This document shows, in pieces, positions 33,983-42,864 of a stretch of 64,000 bases of DNA. Below the pieces are notes generated by a model. The model was not told the DNA's origin, did no database searches, and was given only the letters and a program-made list of their open reading frames with translations. Where the stretch lies: NCBI RefSeq assembly GCF_000376565.1, contig NZ_BARG01000018.1, positions 186,001 to 250,000 on the forward strand, read 5' to 3'. Source of the stretch: Streptomyces hokutonensis (GTDB taxonomy: Bacteria > Actinomycetota > Actinomycetes > Streptomycetales > Streptomycetaceae). Within the stretch, counting starts at the first letter, position 1, and each line of letters opens with the position of its first letter. The position numbers and the translations under genes are program-made.

Positions 33983-35020
33983 TCACGCCCAGCCCCCCTG
34001 CCCGCGCCGCGCCCTCCGCAGCAGCCAGAAGAAGAACGGGCTCCCGATCAGTGCCGTCAGAACCCCCAGCGGGAGCTCCGCCGGAGCCGCGACCGTGCGG
34101 GCGGTCAGGTCGGCGCCCAGGAGCACCAGCGCACCCAGCAGCGCACTCGCCGGGATCAGAAAGCGGTGCCCCGGCCCCGCCGCCATCCGCAGCAGATGCG
34201 GTACGACCAGGCCGACGAAACTGATGATCCCGGAGAGGCTGACCGCCGCCGCCGTGAGCAGCGCGATGACCAGGACCAGGACGACACGGAGCCGTTCGAC
34301 GTCAACTCCCAAGTGGCGCGCGGGGCGTTCACCGAGGGCCAGCAGGTCCAGCCGGCCGGCGTACAGCGGCGCGAGGGTCAGCCCGACCACCGCGCACGGC
34401 AGGACCGCGAGGACCTTCGGCCAGGTCGCCTGGGAGAGCGAACCGAGCTGCCAGAAGGTGATCTGGTTGACGGCCGCGGTGTCCGCGAAGAACAGGAACA
34501 GACCGATCAGCGCCCCCGCGAACGCGTTCACCGCGATCCCCGTGAGGATCAGCGTCACGACCTCCGTACGACCGCCCGAGCGCGACATCGCGTAGACCAG
34601 CAGAACCGTCGCGAGCCCGGAGACGAACGCCACGGCGGACACCGTCCACGTACCGAGGAAGTCCAGCCCGAGCGCGATCACCGCGACCGCGCCCACCGCC
34701 GCCCCCGAGGACACCCCGATGACCCCCGGTTCGGCGAGCGGATTCCCGAACACGCCCTGCATCAACGCCCCCGCGCAGCCGAGCGAGGCCCCGACGAGCA
34801 GCGCGAGCACGATCCGGGGAAAGCGGACGTTCCACAGGACCGACTCCGGTACCCGCCCCAATGCGCCCCCGCCGAGCCCCAGTCGGTGCTGCACGGAGGA
34901 GAGGACATCACCCACCGGGACGGGGTACGCGCCCAGTCCCGCGGCCACCGGCACGAGAACGAGCAGGGCGAGGACCAGCCCGGCGGTGAGCAGCCAGGCG
35001 GTGCCGTACTTGCGTCTCAC
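33983..35020 (-). CDS. hmuU: Heme/iron ABC transporter permease HmuU (FecCD family)
   Basis: This 345-residue permease has about ten transmembrane helices and FecCD hallmarks: FPRIVLALLVGASLGCAGALMQG (quoted as RIVLALLVGASLGCAG), NPLAEPGVIGVSSGA and ISFVGLVVPHLLRM. It pairs with HmuV and a heme-binding HmuT. Its start overlaps the end of the truncated hmuT by 4 bp, showing the original operon order hmuT-hmuU-hmuV. Confidence 0.93.
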   Translation of the reverse strand: MRRKYGTAWLLTAGLVLALLVLVPVAAGLGAYPVPVGDVLSSVQHRLGLGGGALGRVPESVLWNVRFPRIVLALLVGASLGCAGALMQGVFGNPLAEPGVIGVSSGAAVGAVAVIALGLDFLGTWTVSAVAFVSGLATVLLVYAMSRSGGRTEVVTLILTGIAVNAFAGALIGLFLFFADTAAVNQITFWQLGSLSQATWPKVLAVLPCAVVGLTLAPLYAGRLDLLALGERPARHLGVDVERLRVVLVLVIALLTAAAVSLSGIISFVGLVVPHLLRMAAGPGHRFLIPASALLGALVLLGADLTARTVAAPAELPLGVLTALIGSPFFFWLLRRARRGQGGWA

Positions 35021-35571
35021 TTGGTGTCGTCCCCGTACAACTGGTGCACGATCGACCTGAGTACCTGGTCGGTGCGCGGCCCGTAGTTGAGCAGCACCCC
35101 GTCCTCGACCGACACGACCCGCCGGTCCATCCCGGCCGGGGTCTGCGCGACTCCAGGGATCTTCACCAGCCCGTCGAGCCCGCCGACCGACTCAAGTCCC
35201 TTGGTCATGACGAGAATCGCGTCCGGCGCGGCCTTCGCGAGCGCCTCGGTGGTGATGGCCGTGAAGTCCTGTTCCAGCCCGGACTCCGCGCCCGCGTCGA
35301 CCGCCCCGGCCGCCTCCAGGAGCGAGGTCGCGCCCGAGCCCTTGCCGCCGATGAGATACACGGACGCGGACCCGCGCAGATAGAGGAACGCGACCCGTGG
35401 CTTCTCCTCGCGCGCCGGAATCGCCTTGCGTACGGCGGCGATCCGGTCCTCCGAGCGCTTGGTCAGCTCCTTGCCGGCCGCCGGTACACCGAGCGCGTCG
35501 GCCACCGCCCGGATGCGCGGGCCGACATCCGCCAGCCCCTGTGCCGGATCGACGACCAGCACCGGGACGCC
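35017..35571 (-). pseudogene. hmuT: hmuT remnant: 5'-truncated heme-binding protein
   Basis: Only about the last 184 codons of a heme ABC transporter substrate-binding protein remain (GVPVLVVDPAQGLADVG to the C-terminus). The usual length is about 330-360 residues. The signal peptide, lipobox and N-terminal lobe are missing. An internal GTG at 35562 could give a 181-residue product, but it would not be exported. Homology stops at about 35571, where a truncated htaA begins on the other strand. Confidence 0.8.
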
Positions 35572-36050
35572 TCGACGGCGACACCGGCAAACTGACGGCG
35601 GACGTGACGAGCCTGGGCGAGAAGTCCGAAGAGGTGGTCCTGGCCGACCTGAAGGCGGGTTCGACCGACCTCACCGCCAAGAACGACGTCATCACCCTCG
35701 ACGACGTCACCACCACCCTGACCGCAGCCGGCGCGAAGGCCTTCGGCGGCTTCTACGAGACCGGTGCGACCCTCGACCCGCTGAACCTGACGGTGGCGCT
35801 GACCGACGACGCCGACCTCCCCTCGGACGACCCCTCGTCGACGACCGGTACGGGCTCCTCCGACAACTCCGGTACGACAGGCTCGACTTCGGGCGGCGTC
35901 ACCGGCTCCACGACAGGCAGCACGACCGGCTCCCTCGCCTCGACGGGCTCCGGCATACCGGCGACGGCCCTCGGCACGGCGGCCGCGGTCACCGTGGCGG
36001 CGGGCGCGGGCGTGGTCTTCGCGATGCGCAGACGGCGTACGGAGGCGTGA
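35568..36050 (+). pseudogene. htaA: htaA remnant: 5'-truncated heme-binding HtaA-domain protein
   Basis: The plus-strand frame encodes the end of an HtaA domain (RLDGDTGKLTADV, FGGFYETGATLDPL), then a Ser/Thr/Gly linker, an LASTG sorting-like motif, a hydrophobic helix and RRRR. This is the C-terminal architecture of a wall- or membrane-anchored HtaA heme protein. The signal peptide and most of the HtaA domain are absent. No start codon or ribosome site belongs to it; upstream sequence is antisense hmuT. Confidence 0.8.
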
Positions 36051-36115
36051 GCCTGTGCCGGGGCGGTCCCGTACTCGATGCACGGGACCGCCCCGACGGG
36101 TGTTTCAATTCCCTC

Positions 36116-36760
36116 GTGACCGACTACGACGTACTGCGTGTCTTCTGCGGCCCAAGTGGCGGATACGGCAACGAACTCGGCGTCGTCCGCGAGGGTTCCG
36201 TCATGCCGGACCCGGACGAGCGACAGGTGTTCGCCGGGAAACTCGGCTTCAGCGAGACGGTGTTCGTCGACGACCCCGAGCGCGGGGTCATCGACATCTA
36301 CACGCCCACCCTGCGCCTGCCCTTCGCCGGTCACCCCTGCGTCGGCACGGCCTGGCTCCTGGACATACCCGAACTGGTCACGCCCGCAGGCATCGTGGGC
36401 GCCCGTCTCGACGGCGAGTTCAGCTGGATCGAGGCCCTCCCGGAGTGGGCCCCGCCGCGCACCCTCCGCCAGTACGCCACCGCCTCCGAGGTCGACGCCC
36501 TGCCCGTGCCCCCGCCCGGCGAGTGGATCTACGCCTGGGCCTGGGAGGACGAGGCGGCCGGCCGTATCCGTGCCCGCGCTTTCCCCGGCCGCGACGACGG
36601 CATCCACGAGGACGAGGCGACGGGCGCGGCGGCACTGCTGCTGACCGACCAGCTGGGCCGCGCCCTCAACATCGCTCAGGGTGCGGGGTCGCAGATACTC
36701 ACGGCTCCGCAGCCGGGGGGTTGGGTGGAGGTCGGCGGCCGGGTGTTCCTGGAGCGCTAG
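36116..36760 (+). CDS. PhzF family isomerase/epimerase-like protein
   Basis: This 214-residue protein has the PhzF fold signatures: FCGPSGGYGNELGVV near the start, LPFAGHPCVGTAWLL, and DEATGAAALLL at the second half. The family is usually 260-300 residues, so this is a short member. Substrate unknown. The GTG at 36116 is the first start that keeps the N-terminal strand. It follows the htaA remnant and is convergent with the heme oxygenase gene. Confidence 0.85.
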   Translation: MTDYDVLRVFCGPSGGYGNELGVVREGSVMPDPDERQVFAGKLGFSETVFVDDPERGVIDIYTPTLRLPFAGHPCVGTAWLLDIPELVTPAGIVGARLDGEFSWIEALPEWAPPRTLRQYATASEVDALPVPPPGEWIYAWAWEDEAAGRIRARAFPGRDDGIHEDEATGAAALLLTDQLGRALNIAQGAGSQILTAPQPGGWVEVGGRVFLER

Positions 36761-36766
36761 CCCGCG

Positions 36767-37414
36767 TCACGCGCTCAGCGGGAACTCCTCGCCCAACGCC
36801 CGGAACACCCCGGTGTTGAGCGCGAACGCCCGCTTGCACTCCGCCACGATCCGCTGCTTCTCCAGGTCGTCGACCCGGATGCCGTCCAGCAGTTCGCGGT
36901 ACCCCCGCTTGAACGCGGCCGGGTTGCCGATCCCCTCGAAGACGTAGAAGCGCACGCCGTCGCCCTTCCGCGAGAACCCCCACGTCCGCTCCGCCTTGTC
37001 GCGGATGATCTGGCCGCCGGAGAGGTCGCCGAGGTAGCGCGTGTAGTGGTGGGCGATGTAGCCGGCCGGCCATGACTCCGCGCACTCCCGTACCCGGTCC
37101 GCGTAGGCCTGGGTGGCGGGCAGCGCGGTCAGTCCCGTGCGCCAGTCCGCGCCCCGCAGATGCTCCAGGTCCCGCTCCAGCGCCGGCAGGCGGAACAACT
37201 CGGCCCGGATGAACGGGCCGGTCACCGGGTCCGCCGCCAGCCGCCCCGTACCGGTCTCCAACGCCCCGTACACGAACCACAGTTGCTCGGTGTAGCGGGC
37301 GTACGCGTCCACGCCCAGCCGGCCGCCGAGCAGATCGCTCATGAAGGTGGAGGTCTCGGCCTCCACATGCTGTTCGTGGGACGCGGTGCGGATGACTGTC
37401 GAGAAGGAGTCCAT
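36767..37414 (-). CDS. hmuO: Heme oxygenase (HmuO type)
   Basis: This 215-residue soluble heme oxygenase opens heme to biliverdin, CO and ferrous iron. The proximal heme ligand lies in the N-terminal SHEQHVEAE segment and the distal helix carries GDLSGGQ, both family hallmarks. It completes the heme-uptake/iron-release pathway of this region. An iron box 14 bp upstream predicts iron repression, and a 23-bp palindrome further upstream suggests a second regulator. Confidence 0.95.
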   Translation of the reverse strand: MDSFSTVIRTASHEQHVEAETSTFMSDLLGGRLGVDAYARYTEQLWFVYGALETGTGRLAADPVTGPFIRAELFRLPALERDLEHLRGADWRTGLTALPATQAYADRVRECAESWPAGYIAHHYTRYLGDLSGGQIIRDKAERTWGFSRKGDGVRFYVFEGIGNPAAFKRGYRELLDGIRVDDLEKQRIVAECKRAFALNTGVFRALGEEFPLSA

Positions 37415-37427
37415 GAGCTCTATCCTC

Positions 37428-37446
37428 TAAGGTAAGCCTTACCTAA
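37428..37446. promoter_or_regulatory. Iron box upstream of hmuO
   Basis: TAAGGTAAGCCTTACCTAA matches the IdeR/DmdR consensus at 15 of 19 positions and contains a perfect AGGTAAG-C-CTTACCT palindrome. It ends 14 bp before the hmuO start codon, so bound repressor would block initiation. Confidence 0.8.
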
Positions 37447-37455
37447 GTCAACAGG

Positions 37456-37478
37456 TTTACCGACATCCTGTCGGTAAA
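37456..37478. promoter_or_regulatory. 23-bp palindrome upstream of hmuO
   Basis: Perfect 10-bp arms TTTACCGACA and TGTCGGTAAA flank TCC. Symmetry, length and position (41-64 bp before hmuO, just upstream of the iron box) suggest an operator for an unidentified dimeric repressor or activator. No U-tract follows, so a terminator is less likely. Confidence 0.55.
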
Positions 37479-37490
37479 AGCGTACAAGAA

Positions 37491-37519
37491 AAGACCCGCC
37501 CTCAGCGGAGGACGGGTCC
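37491..37519 (-). terminator. Intrinsic terminator of map
   Basis: Reading the minus strand, GACCCGTCCTC pairs with GAGGGCGGGTC (one mismatch, short loop) and is followed by TTTTCTT. This is a rare classical rho-independent terminator for this genome and starts 8 bases after the map stop. Confidence 0.8.
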
Positions 37520-37526
37520 TGACCTG

Positions 37527-38384
37527 CTACGGCAGCGTGAGAACCTCCGCCCCCGTCTCCGTCACCACCAGCGTGTGCTCGAACTGTGCCGTCCGCTTGC
37601 AGTCCTTCGTGACGACCGTCCACCCGTCGTCCCACATGTCGTACTCGTGCGTGCCCAGCGTCAGCATCGGCTCGATCGTGAACGTCATCCCGGGCTGGAT
37701 GACCGTCGTCGCGTGCGGGCTGTCGTAGTGCGGGACGATCAGGCCGGAGTGGAAGGACGAGTTGATGCCGTGGCCGGTGAAGTCCCGGACCACGCCGTAC
37801 CCGAAGCGCTTGGCGTACGACTCGATGACCCGGCCGATGATGTTGATCTGGCGGCCGGGCTTGACCGCCTTGATCGCGCGGTCCAGGGACTCGCGGGTGC
37901 GCTCGACCAGCAGGCGGCTCTCCTCGTCGACGTCGCCGACCAGGTACGTCGCGTTGTTGTCGCCGTGCACCCCGCCGATGTACGCCGTCACGTCGAGGTT
38001 GATGATGTCGCCGTCGCGCAGCACGGTGGAGTCCGGAATGCCGTGGCAGATCACCTCGTTGAGGGAGGTGCACAGGGACTTGGGGAAGCCGCGGTAGCCG
38101 AGCGTGGACGGATAGGCGCCGTGGTCGCACATGTACTCGTGCGCCACCCGGTCGAGTTCGTCCGTGGTCACACCCGGCGAGATGACCTTCGCGGCCTCCG
38201 CCATCGCCCGCGCGGCGATCCGCCCGGCGATCCGCATCGCCTCGATCGTCTCGGGCGTCTGCACCTCCGGCCCCGTGTACGGGGTCGGCGCGGGCTTGCC
38301 GACGTACTCGGGGCGACGGATGTTTCCGGGCACGGAACGGGTGGGAGAGAGCTCCCCTGGTACGAGCAGCGACTGGCCAGACAT
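37527..38384 (-). CDS. map: Methionine aminopeptidase type I
   Basis: This 285-residue cytoplasmic metalloprotease removes the initiator methionine. Metal ligands are visible in [15 protein letters not shown] (two Asp), FTGHGI (His), IEPML (Glu) and FEHTLVV (Glu). The N-terminal extension with PxxP-like [13 protein letters not shown] is typical of the actinobacterial MetAP1c form. The ATG at 38384 is used; the frame is open to 38465. It is divergent from a small conserved protein. Confidence 0.95.
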   Translation of the reverse strand: MSGQSLLVPGELSPTRSVPGNIRRPEYVGKPAPTPYTGPEVQTPETIEAMRIAGRIAARAMAEAAKVISPGVTTDELDRVAHEYMCDHGAYPSTLGYRGFPKSLCTSLNEVICHGIPDSTVLRDGDIINLDVTAYIGGVHGDNNATYLVGDVDEESRLLVERTRESLDRAIKAVKPGRQINIIGRVIESYAKRFGYGVVRDFTGHGINSSFHSGLIVPHYDSPHATTVIQPGMTFTIEPMLTLGTHEYDMWDDGWTVVTKDCKRTAQFEHTLVVTETGAEVLTLP

Positions 38385-38442
38385 GCCAGCGAGTCTAACC
38401 AGCGGACATGGGGGAACATGGCCGTAGGGAAAGGAGCCGTTG

Positions 38443-38673
38443 ATGGCCCTGTTCAAGAAGCGCACGGTCGGGAAGCCCGGCGAGTGGTACTACTGCCTCG
38501 AGCACAAGAAGGTCGAGGAGGGGCCGGAGTGCCCCGCCAAGGACCGCTTCGGGCCGTACGCCACCCGCGCGGAGGCCGAGCACGCGATGGAGACGGCCCG
38601 CGAGCGCAACCTGGAGTGGGAGAACGACCCGAAGTGGCACGACGCCACGAAGGGGAGCGCCGACGAGGACTGA
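38443..38673 (+). CDS. Small conserved Cys/His-containing protein
   Basis: This 76-residue soluble protein ([18 protein letters not shown] at the start) has C-L-E-H and P-E-C-P elements about 10 residues apart that could bind a metal, then an acidic/basic helix ([17 protein letters not shown]). AAGGAG lies 6 bases before the ATG. Function unknown. It is divergent from map and convergent with the MFS gene, ending one base before it. Confidence 0.8.
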   Translation: MALFKKRTVGKPGEWYYCLEHKKVEEGPECPAKDRFGPYATRAEAEHAMETARERNLEWENDPKWHDATKGSADED

Positions 38674-39969
38674 TCAGGCACCGGCACCGGCAGGGGCGCC
38701 GGCGGCGCGCTGCGCCTTCAGCCGCAGCGCGTGCTCGTCCGTCCTCGCGTCGTACGACATCAGCTTCGGCAGTCCCGCCGCCAGCAGCCCCACCGCGCCC
38801 ACGCACATCAGCCCGCCCGCCCACACCGAGGTCCGCACCCCGGCCAGCGCGGCCATGCCACCGGACCTGACCTGGCCCAGCTGCGGGCCCACCGAGTAGG
38901 ACAGCAGCTCGATCCCGGCGAGCCGGCCGCGCAGCTCGTCCGGGATCGTCTGGTTCCAGATCACCGCGCGGAAGATCCCGCTCACCATGTCGCAGCCGCC
39001 CGCGACGGTCAGGAACAGCAGCACCAGCCATACGTTGCCCACGGCACCCGCGCAGGCGATCGCCACGCCCCACAGCGCGGCGGCCAGCACCACCATCCGC
39101 CCGTGCCGGTGGATCCGCGAGGTCCAGCCGCTGGTCACACTGACCAGCAGGGCACCCGCCGGGACCGTCGAGTACATCAGCCCGAGGGCCCACTCGGCGT
39201 GCAGATCGTCCGCGAGGAACGGCAGCACCGCCAGCGGCATCGCGAAGAACATCGCCGCGAGGTCGATCGCGTACGTCCCGAGCAGCTCCTTGCGGCTCCA
39301 CGCGTACCGGGCGCCCTCGGCGATCGACCGCAGCGAGGGCTTCTGCGCCTCATGAGCCCTGGGGGAGGCGGCGATCCGGAAGATCAGGACCACGGACACG
39401 ACGAACGTCAGCGTGTCCGCCGCGTACGCGTAGGGCAGCCCCGCGAACGCCACCACCACACCCGCCAGCGCCGGGCCCACGACCCCGCCGACCGTCCAGC
39501 GCAGGGAGTTGAGCGCGGACGCGGCCGTCATGTGCTCGTGGGCCACGATCCGCGGCCACAGCGAGTCCAGGGCCGGCCGCTGGACCGAACCGAGGACGGA
39601 AGTCAGCGCCGCGATCACGTACAGTGGCCATACGGCGGGCTTCGGCAGCAGCGAGTTGAGCAGCAGCGCCCCGCACAGCACACCGAGCCCGGCCTCGGTC
39701 CAGACGATCAGCTTCCGCTTGTCCCACGCGTCGGCGAGCGCACCGCCGTAGAGCCCGAACACGATCAGCGGCACGAGTTCTACGGCCCCGATCGCGCCCA
39801 CCGCCGCGGCGGAGCCGGTGAGTTCCTTCATCTGCACCGGGAGCGCGACGAAGGACAGGAAGTTCCCGAAGTTCGAGATCAGGCCCGCGACCCAGAGCCT
39901 GCGGAAGTCGGCGGAGGCATGCCAGGGGGCGAGGTCGGGGAGGAGGGCGCGCAGGCCGGAGGCGGTCAC
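38674..39969 (-). CDS. MFS transporter (EntS-like)
   Basis: This 431-residue membrane protein has 12 transmembrane helices and the pattern of the EntS/MFS_3 group (DFRRLWVAGLISNFG at the start, GGALADAWDKRKLIV, IPDELRGRLAGIE). Relatives export siderophores or drugs. Nearby iron genes make siderophore export conceivable, but that is only inference. The GTG at 39969 is chosen as start; upstream sequence to 40026 is open but overlaps the neighbouring gene end. Confidence 0.88.
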   Translation of the reverse strand: MTASGLRALLPDLAPWHASADFRRLWVAGLISNFGNFLSFVALPVQMKELTGSAAAVGAIGAVELVPLIVFGLYGGALADAWDKRKLIVWTEAGLGVLCGALLLNSLLPKPAVWPLYVIAALTSVLGSVQRPALDSLWPRIVAHEHMTAASALNSLRWTVGGVVGPALAGVVVAFAGLPYAYAADTLTFVVSVVLIFRIAASPRAHEAQKPSLRSIAEGARYAWSRKELLGTYAIDLAAMFFAMPLAVLPFLADDLHAEWALGLMYSTVPAGALLVSVTSGWTSRIHRHGRMVVLAAALWGVAIACAGAVGNVWLVLLFLTVAGGCDMVSGIFRAVIWNQTIPDELRGRLAGIELLSYSVGPQLGQVRSGGMAALAGVRTSVWAGGLMCVGAVGLLAAGLPKLMSYDARTDEHALRLKAQRAAGAPAGAGA

Positions 39970-40019
39970 AACAGAGCATCGTTGGATGGGGAGTCGCCGC
40001 GGGCAACTGCTTTTGTGCC

Positions 40020-40622
40020 CTACCAACGGGCGGGCGGCGGGGCCGTCAGTTGGTCGGTCAGCCGCGACAACCGGTCCCGGAAACGCCTCCGCCCCCGCGC
40101 CGCCGGCAACACGTTCTCCCCGGCCGCCGCACTCACGAGATGCTGCACCGTGTCGAGGTCCAGGTCCGTGCCCTCCGGTACGGCGAGCGACTCGTGGGCC
40201 AGGGACGCCAGTTCGCGGTCCTCGGAGCCGAGGGAGAGGACGGTCGCCCCGGCCCGGCGGGCGTCGTGCACCCGTTCAAGGAGCGGATCACCGGGCCCCT
40301 CCGGCGACACCACGAGCAGTGTCTCGCCGCGCCTGGCCGCCTCGATCCGGCCGAGTCCGACGGCCAGATGGGCCGGATCGGAGGGGCGCGCGTCGTGCCG
40401 TACGAGAGTCGGGGCCAGTTCCGGTGTGCCCGACCAGGCGGCCTCGTCGACCAGATGCGCCGCGAGATGCCACGGCTCGTACGCGGGCGTGCCCACCAGC
40501 AGCAGCCCGCCCCCGTGCGCCACCACGGACCCGCGCAGGACCCCGGCGAACCGCCGCGTGGCCCCCAACCACTCGGTCCCGGCGAGCACTTCACGCAGCA
40601 GCGCGACCCGTACGGCGTCCAT
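40020..40622 (-). CDS. SIS-domain-like conserved protein
   Basis: This 200-residue soluble protein has no obvious catalytic motif. Its middle and end (GETLLVVSPEGPGDPLLERVHDARRAG quoted as LLVVSPEGPGDPLLERV, and GATVLSLGSEDRELASLAH) resemble the sugar-isomerase (SIS) fold, in which a phosphosugar-binding loop precedes a helix. Function unknown. It is 50 bp upstream of the MFS gene on the same strand and divergent from the sialidase-like gene. Confidence 0.75.
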   Translation of the reverse strand: MDAVRVALLREVLAGTEWLGATRRFAGVLRGSVVAHGGGLLLVGTPAYEPWHLAAHLVDEAAWSGTPELAPTLVRHDARPSDPAHLAVGLGRIEAARRGETLLVVSPEGPGDPLLERVHDARRAGATVLSLGSEDRELASLAHESLAVPEGTDLDLDTVQHLVSAAAGENVLPAARGRRRFRDRLSRLTDQLTAPPPARW

Positions 40623-40739
40623 GTCCGCGCATCCTGCCGCAACCGGCCACTCGTGACGTGGAGTTCACCGCGAATTCGCCCGACTTGGGGAAGGTGCGGG
40701 CTCATCCGCCCCGCCGCACGTCGCACAAGGAGCCACCCC

Positions 40740-41822
40740 ATGACAGACCCCGCAGACGTCACCGTCCCCTTCCGCGCCGGCCAAGGGGGCTACGCGAGTT
40801 ACCGGATCCCGGCGGTCGTGGTCTCCCGCGCCGGTACCGTCCTCGCGTTCTGCGAGGGCCGGGTGGCCTCCGCGAGCGACTACGGCCACATCGACATCGT
40901 GCTGCGCCGCTCCACGGACGGCGGCCGCACGTGGGGCCCTCAGACCGTCGCCGCCGACAACGGCACCGACCTCGCGGGCAATCCGGCCCCCGTCGTCCTG
41001 GACACCGGCCGCATCCTGCTCGTCCACGTCCGCTCGGCCGCCGCCGCGAGCGAGGACGCCATCCTGCGCGGCAAGGTGAAGCCGGCCGACGGGCGGCGGG
41101 CGTGGGTGCGCTACAGCGACGACGACGGGGTCACCTGGTCCAGCCCGAAGGAGATCACCGAGCAGGTGAAGAAGCCCGAGTGGCGCTGGTACGCCACCAC
41201 CCCCGGGCACGCGATCCAGCTGAGCACCGGCCGCGTGGTCGTCCCCGGCAACCACACCGTCCCGCCCACCGGCACCGACGTCGGCAACGAGGCCAAGTAC
41301 AACAGCGGCCACTGCCTGCTCAGCGACGACGGCGGCGAGACCTGGTCCCTCGGCTACGTCGACGAGAACACCGACGGCTACATCAACTGCAACGAGACCA
41401 CCGCCGCCGAACTCCCCGACGGGCGCGTCTACTTCAACACCCGCAACGACTCCCCGTCCCCCGGCAACCGCGCCGACGCCTACTCCGAGGACGGCGGGAA
41501 GACCCTCGTCAAGCCGTTCCGCCCGCAGGCCGGCCTCGCCGCCCCCGTCTGCGAGGGCAGCGTCCTCCAACTCCGCGACCCCGACGTGCTGTTGTACTCC
41601 GGCCCCGGCGACCCGGCCGCCCGCGCCCTGATGACCCTGCGCGCCTCGGCCGACGGCGGCACCACCTGGCGCCCGGCGTTCACCGTCGACGGCCTGCCCG
41701 CCGCCTACTCCGACCTCGTCCGCGTCGACGACGACACGGTCGGACTCCTCTACGAGACCGGGGACTTCGGGGCGTACGAGACGATCACGTTCCGGCGCGT
41801 GGCGGTGAGCGACCTCGGCTGA
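40740..41822 (+). CDS. Sialidase-like beta-propeller glycosidase
   Basis: This 360-residue protein has the sialidase fold: the N-terminal Arg motif YRIPAVV and four Asp boxes (STDGGRTW, SDDDGVTW, SDDGGETW, SADGGTTW). Exo-alpha-sialidases of GH33 have this pattern. Unusually no signal peptide is present, so it may act inside the cell or leave by another route. The ATG at 40740 has AAGGAG 7 bases upstream, which supports the start. Confidence 0.85.
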   Translation: MTDPADVTVPFRAGQGGYASYRIPAVVVSRAGTVLAFCEGRVASASDYGHIDIVLRRSTDGGRTWGPQTVAADNGTDLAGNPAPVVLDTGRILLVHVRSAAAASEDAILRGKVKPADGRRAWVRYSDDDGVTWSSPKEITEQVKKPEWRWYATTPGHAIQLSTGRVVVPGNHTVPPTGTDVGNEAKYNSGHCLLSDDGGETWSLGYVDENTDGYINCNETTAAELPDGRVYFNTRNDSPSPGNRADAYSEDGGKTLVKPFRPQAGLAAPVCEGSVLQLRDPDVLLYSGPGDPAARALMTLRASADGGTTWRPAFTVDGLPAAYSDLVRVDDDTVGLLYETGDFGAYETITFRRVAVSDLG

Positions 41823-41891
41823 GCCGACGGGCGCCCGTGACGGACCTCACCTGAGCCGATACGTAGGGGAAGGCGGACGTAAAGTCGGCCC

Positions 41892-42620
41892 ATGACCTCT
41901 ACCGACAGTGCTGCACAGACCCCCGCGACGCCCCCGGCGAAGGCCCCCGCCAAGGACCCGTGGGATCTCCCCGACGTCTCCGGACTGGTCGTCGGCGTGC
42001 TCGGCGGGACCGGGCCGCAGGGCAAGGGCCTCGCCTACCGGCTCGCCAAGGCCGGCCAGAAGGTGATCATCGGCTCCCGTGCCGCCGAGCGCGCGCAGGC
42101 CGCCGCCGACGAACTCGGCCACGGTGTCGAGGGCGCCGACAACGCGGAGACCGCGCGCCGCAGCGACGTCGTGATCGTCGCCGTGCCCTGGGACGGCCAC
42201 GGCAAGACGCTGGAGTCGCTGCGCGAGGAGCTGGCCGGGAAGCTCGTCGTCGACTGCGTGAACCCGCTCGGTTTCGACAAGAAGGGCGCCTACGCGCTGA
42301 AGCCGGAGGAGGGCAGCGCCGCCGAACAGGCCGCCGCCCTGCTGCCGGACTCGCGGGTCGCCGCCGCCTTCCACCACCTGTCGGCCGTCCTGCTCATGGA
42401 CACGGAGATCGACGAGATCGACACGGACGTCATGGTGCTGGGCGAGGAGCGCGCCGACGTCGAGATCGTGCAGGCGCTGGCCGGCCGTATCCCCGGCATG
42501 CGGGGTGTCTTCGCGGGCCGGCTGCGCAACGCCCACCAGGTGGAGTCCCTGGTCGCGAACCTGATCTCGGTCAACCGCCGCTACAAGGCACACGCGGGAC
42601 TGCGCGTCACGGACGTCTGA
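41892..42620 (+). CDS. npdG: F420-dependent NADPH oxidoreductase (NpdG/Fno)
   Basis: This 242-residue enzyme transfers hydride between NADPH and coenzyme F420. It has the dinucleotide motif GVLGGTGPQGKGLA, the NADP-binding S-R in IIGSRAAERA, and DCVNPLGFDKKG, all typical of the family. It supplies reduced F420 for LLM and nitroreductase-type enzymes such as that at 2585. TAAAGT (41880-41885) lies 6 bases before the ATG, so the message may be leaderless. Confidence 0.92.
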   Translation: MTSTDSAAQTPATPPAKAPAKDPWDLPDVSGLVVGVLGGTGPQGKGLAYRLAKAGQKVIIGSRAAERAQAAADELGHGVEGADNAETARRSDVVIVAVPWDGHGKTLESLREELAGKLVVDCVNPLGFDKKGAYALKPEEGSAAEQAAALLPDSRVAAAFHHLSAVLLMDTEIDEIDTDVMVLGEERADVEIVQALAGRIPGMRGVFAGRLRNAHQVESLVANLISVNRRYKAHAGLRVTDV

Positions 42621-42691
42621 GCGGGTGGGGGACACTGGTGGCGACCGACCGCACCAGCGTCCCCCTCGTTCCGCCGACAGGAGCCGATCCC

Positions 42692-42856
42692 ATGCCCCGC
42701 CTCGCCCTCTACGCCCTCGTCGTCTGCCTGCTCGCCGTGGCGGCCGCGGTCGTCTCCTTCGTGGAGGGCAGCTGGATCGGCATCGTGTGGGTCCTGCTCG
42801 CGGGGCTCTCGTCCAACATGTGCTGGTACTACCTGAAGCGCGGCCGCGCGGCCTGA
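42692..42856 (+). CDS. Small two-helix membrane protein
   Basis: This 54-residue protein (MPRLALYALVVCLLAVAA at the start) has two hydrophobic helices and a short basic tail (LKRGRAA). CAGGAG lies 9 bases before the ATG, which supports this start over an in-frame GTG at 42638. It follows npdG by 71 bp and is convergent with the M50 protease gene. Function unknown. Confidence 0.75.
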   Translation: MPRLALYALVVCLLAVAAAVVSFVEGSWIGIVWVLLAGLSSNMCWYYLKRGRAA

Positions 42857-42864
42857 GACCTTTC

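Noticed and set aside
35397..35567. N-terminal extension of the htaA-like frame
   Set aside because: This part is antisense to hmuT codons and lacks HtaA features; it only appears as an open frame.
37456..37478. Terminator of hmuO or map
   Set aside because: It lies upstream of hmuO and beyond the classical map terminator, and it is not followed by a T-tract on either strand.
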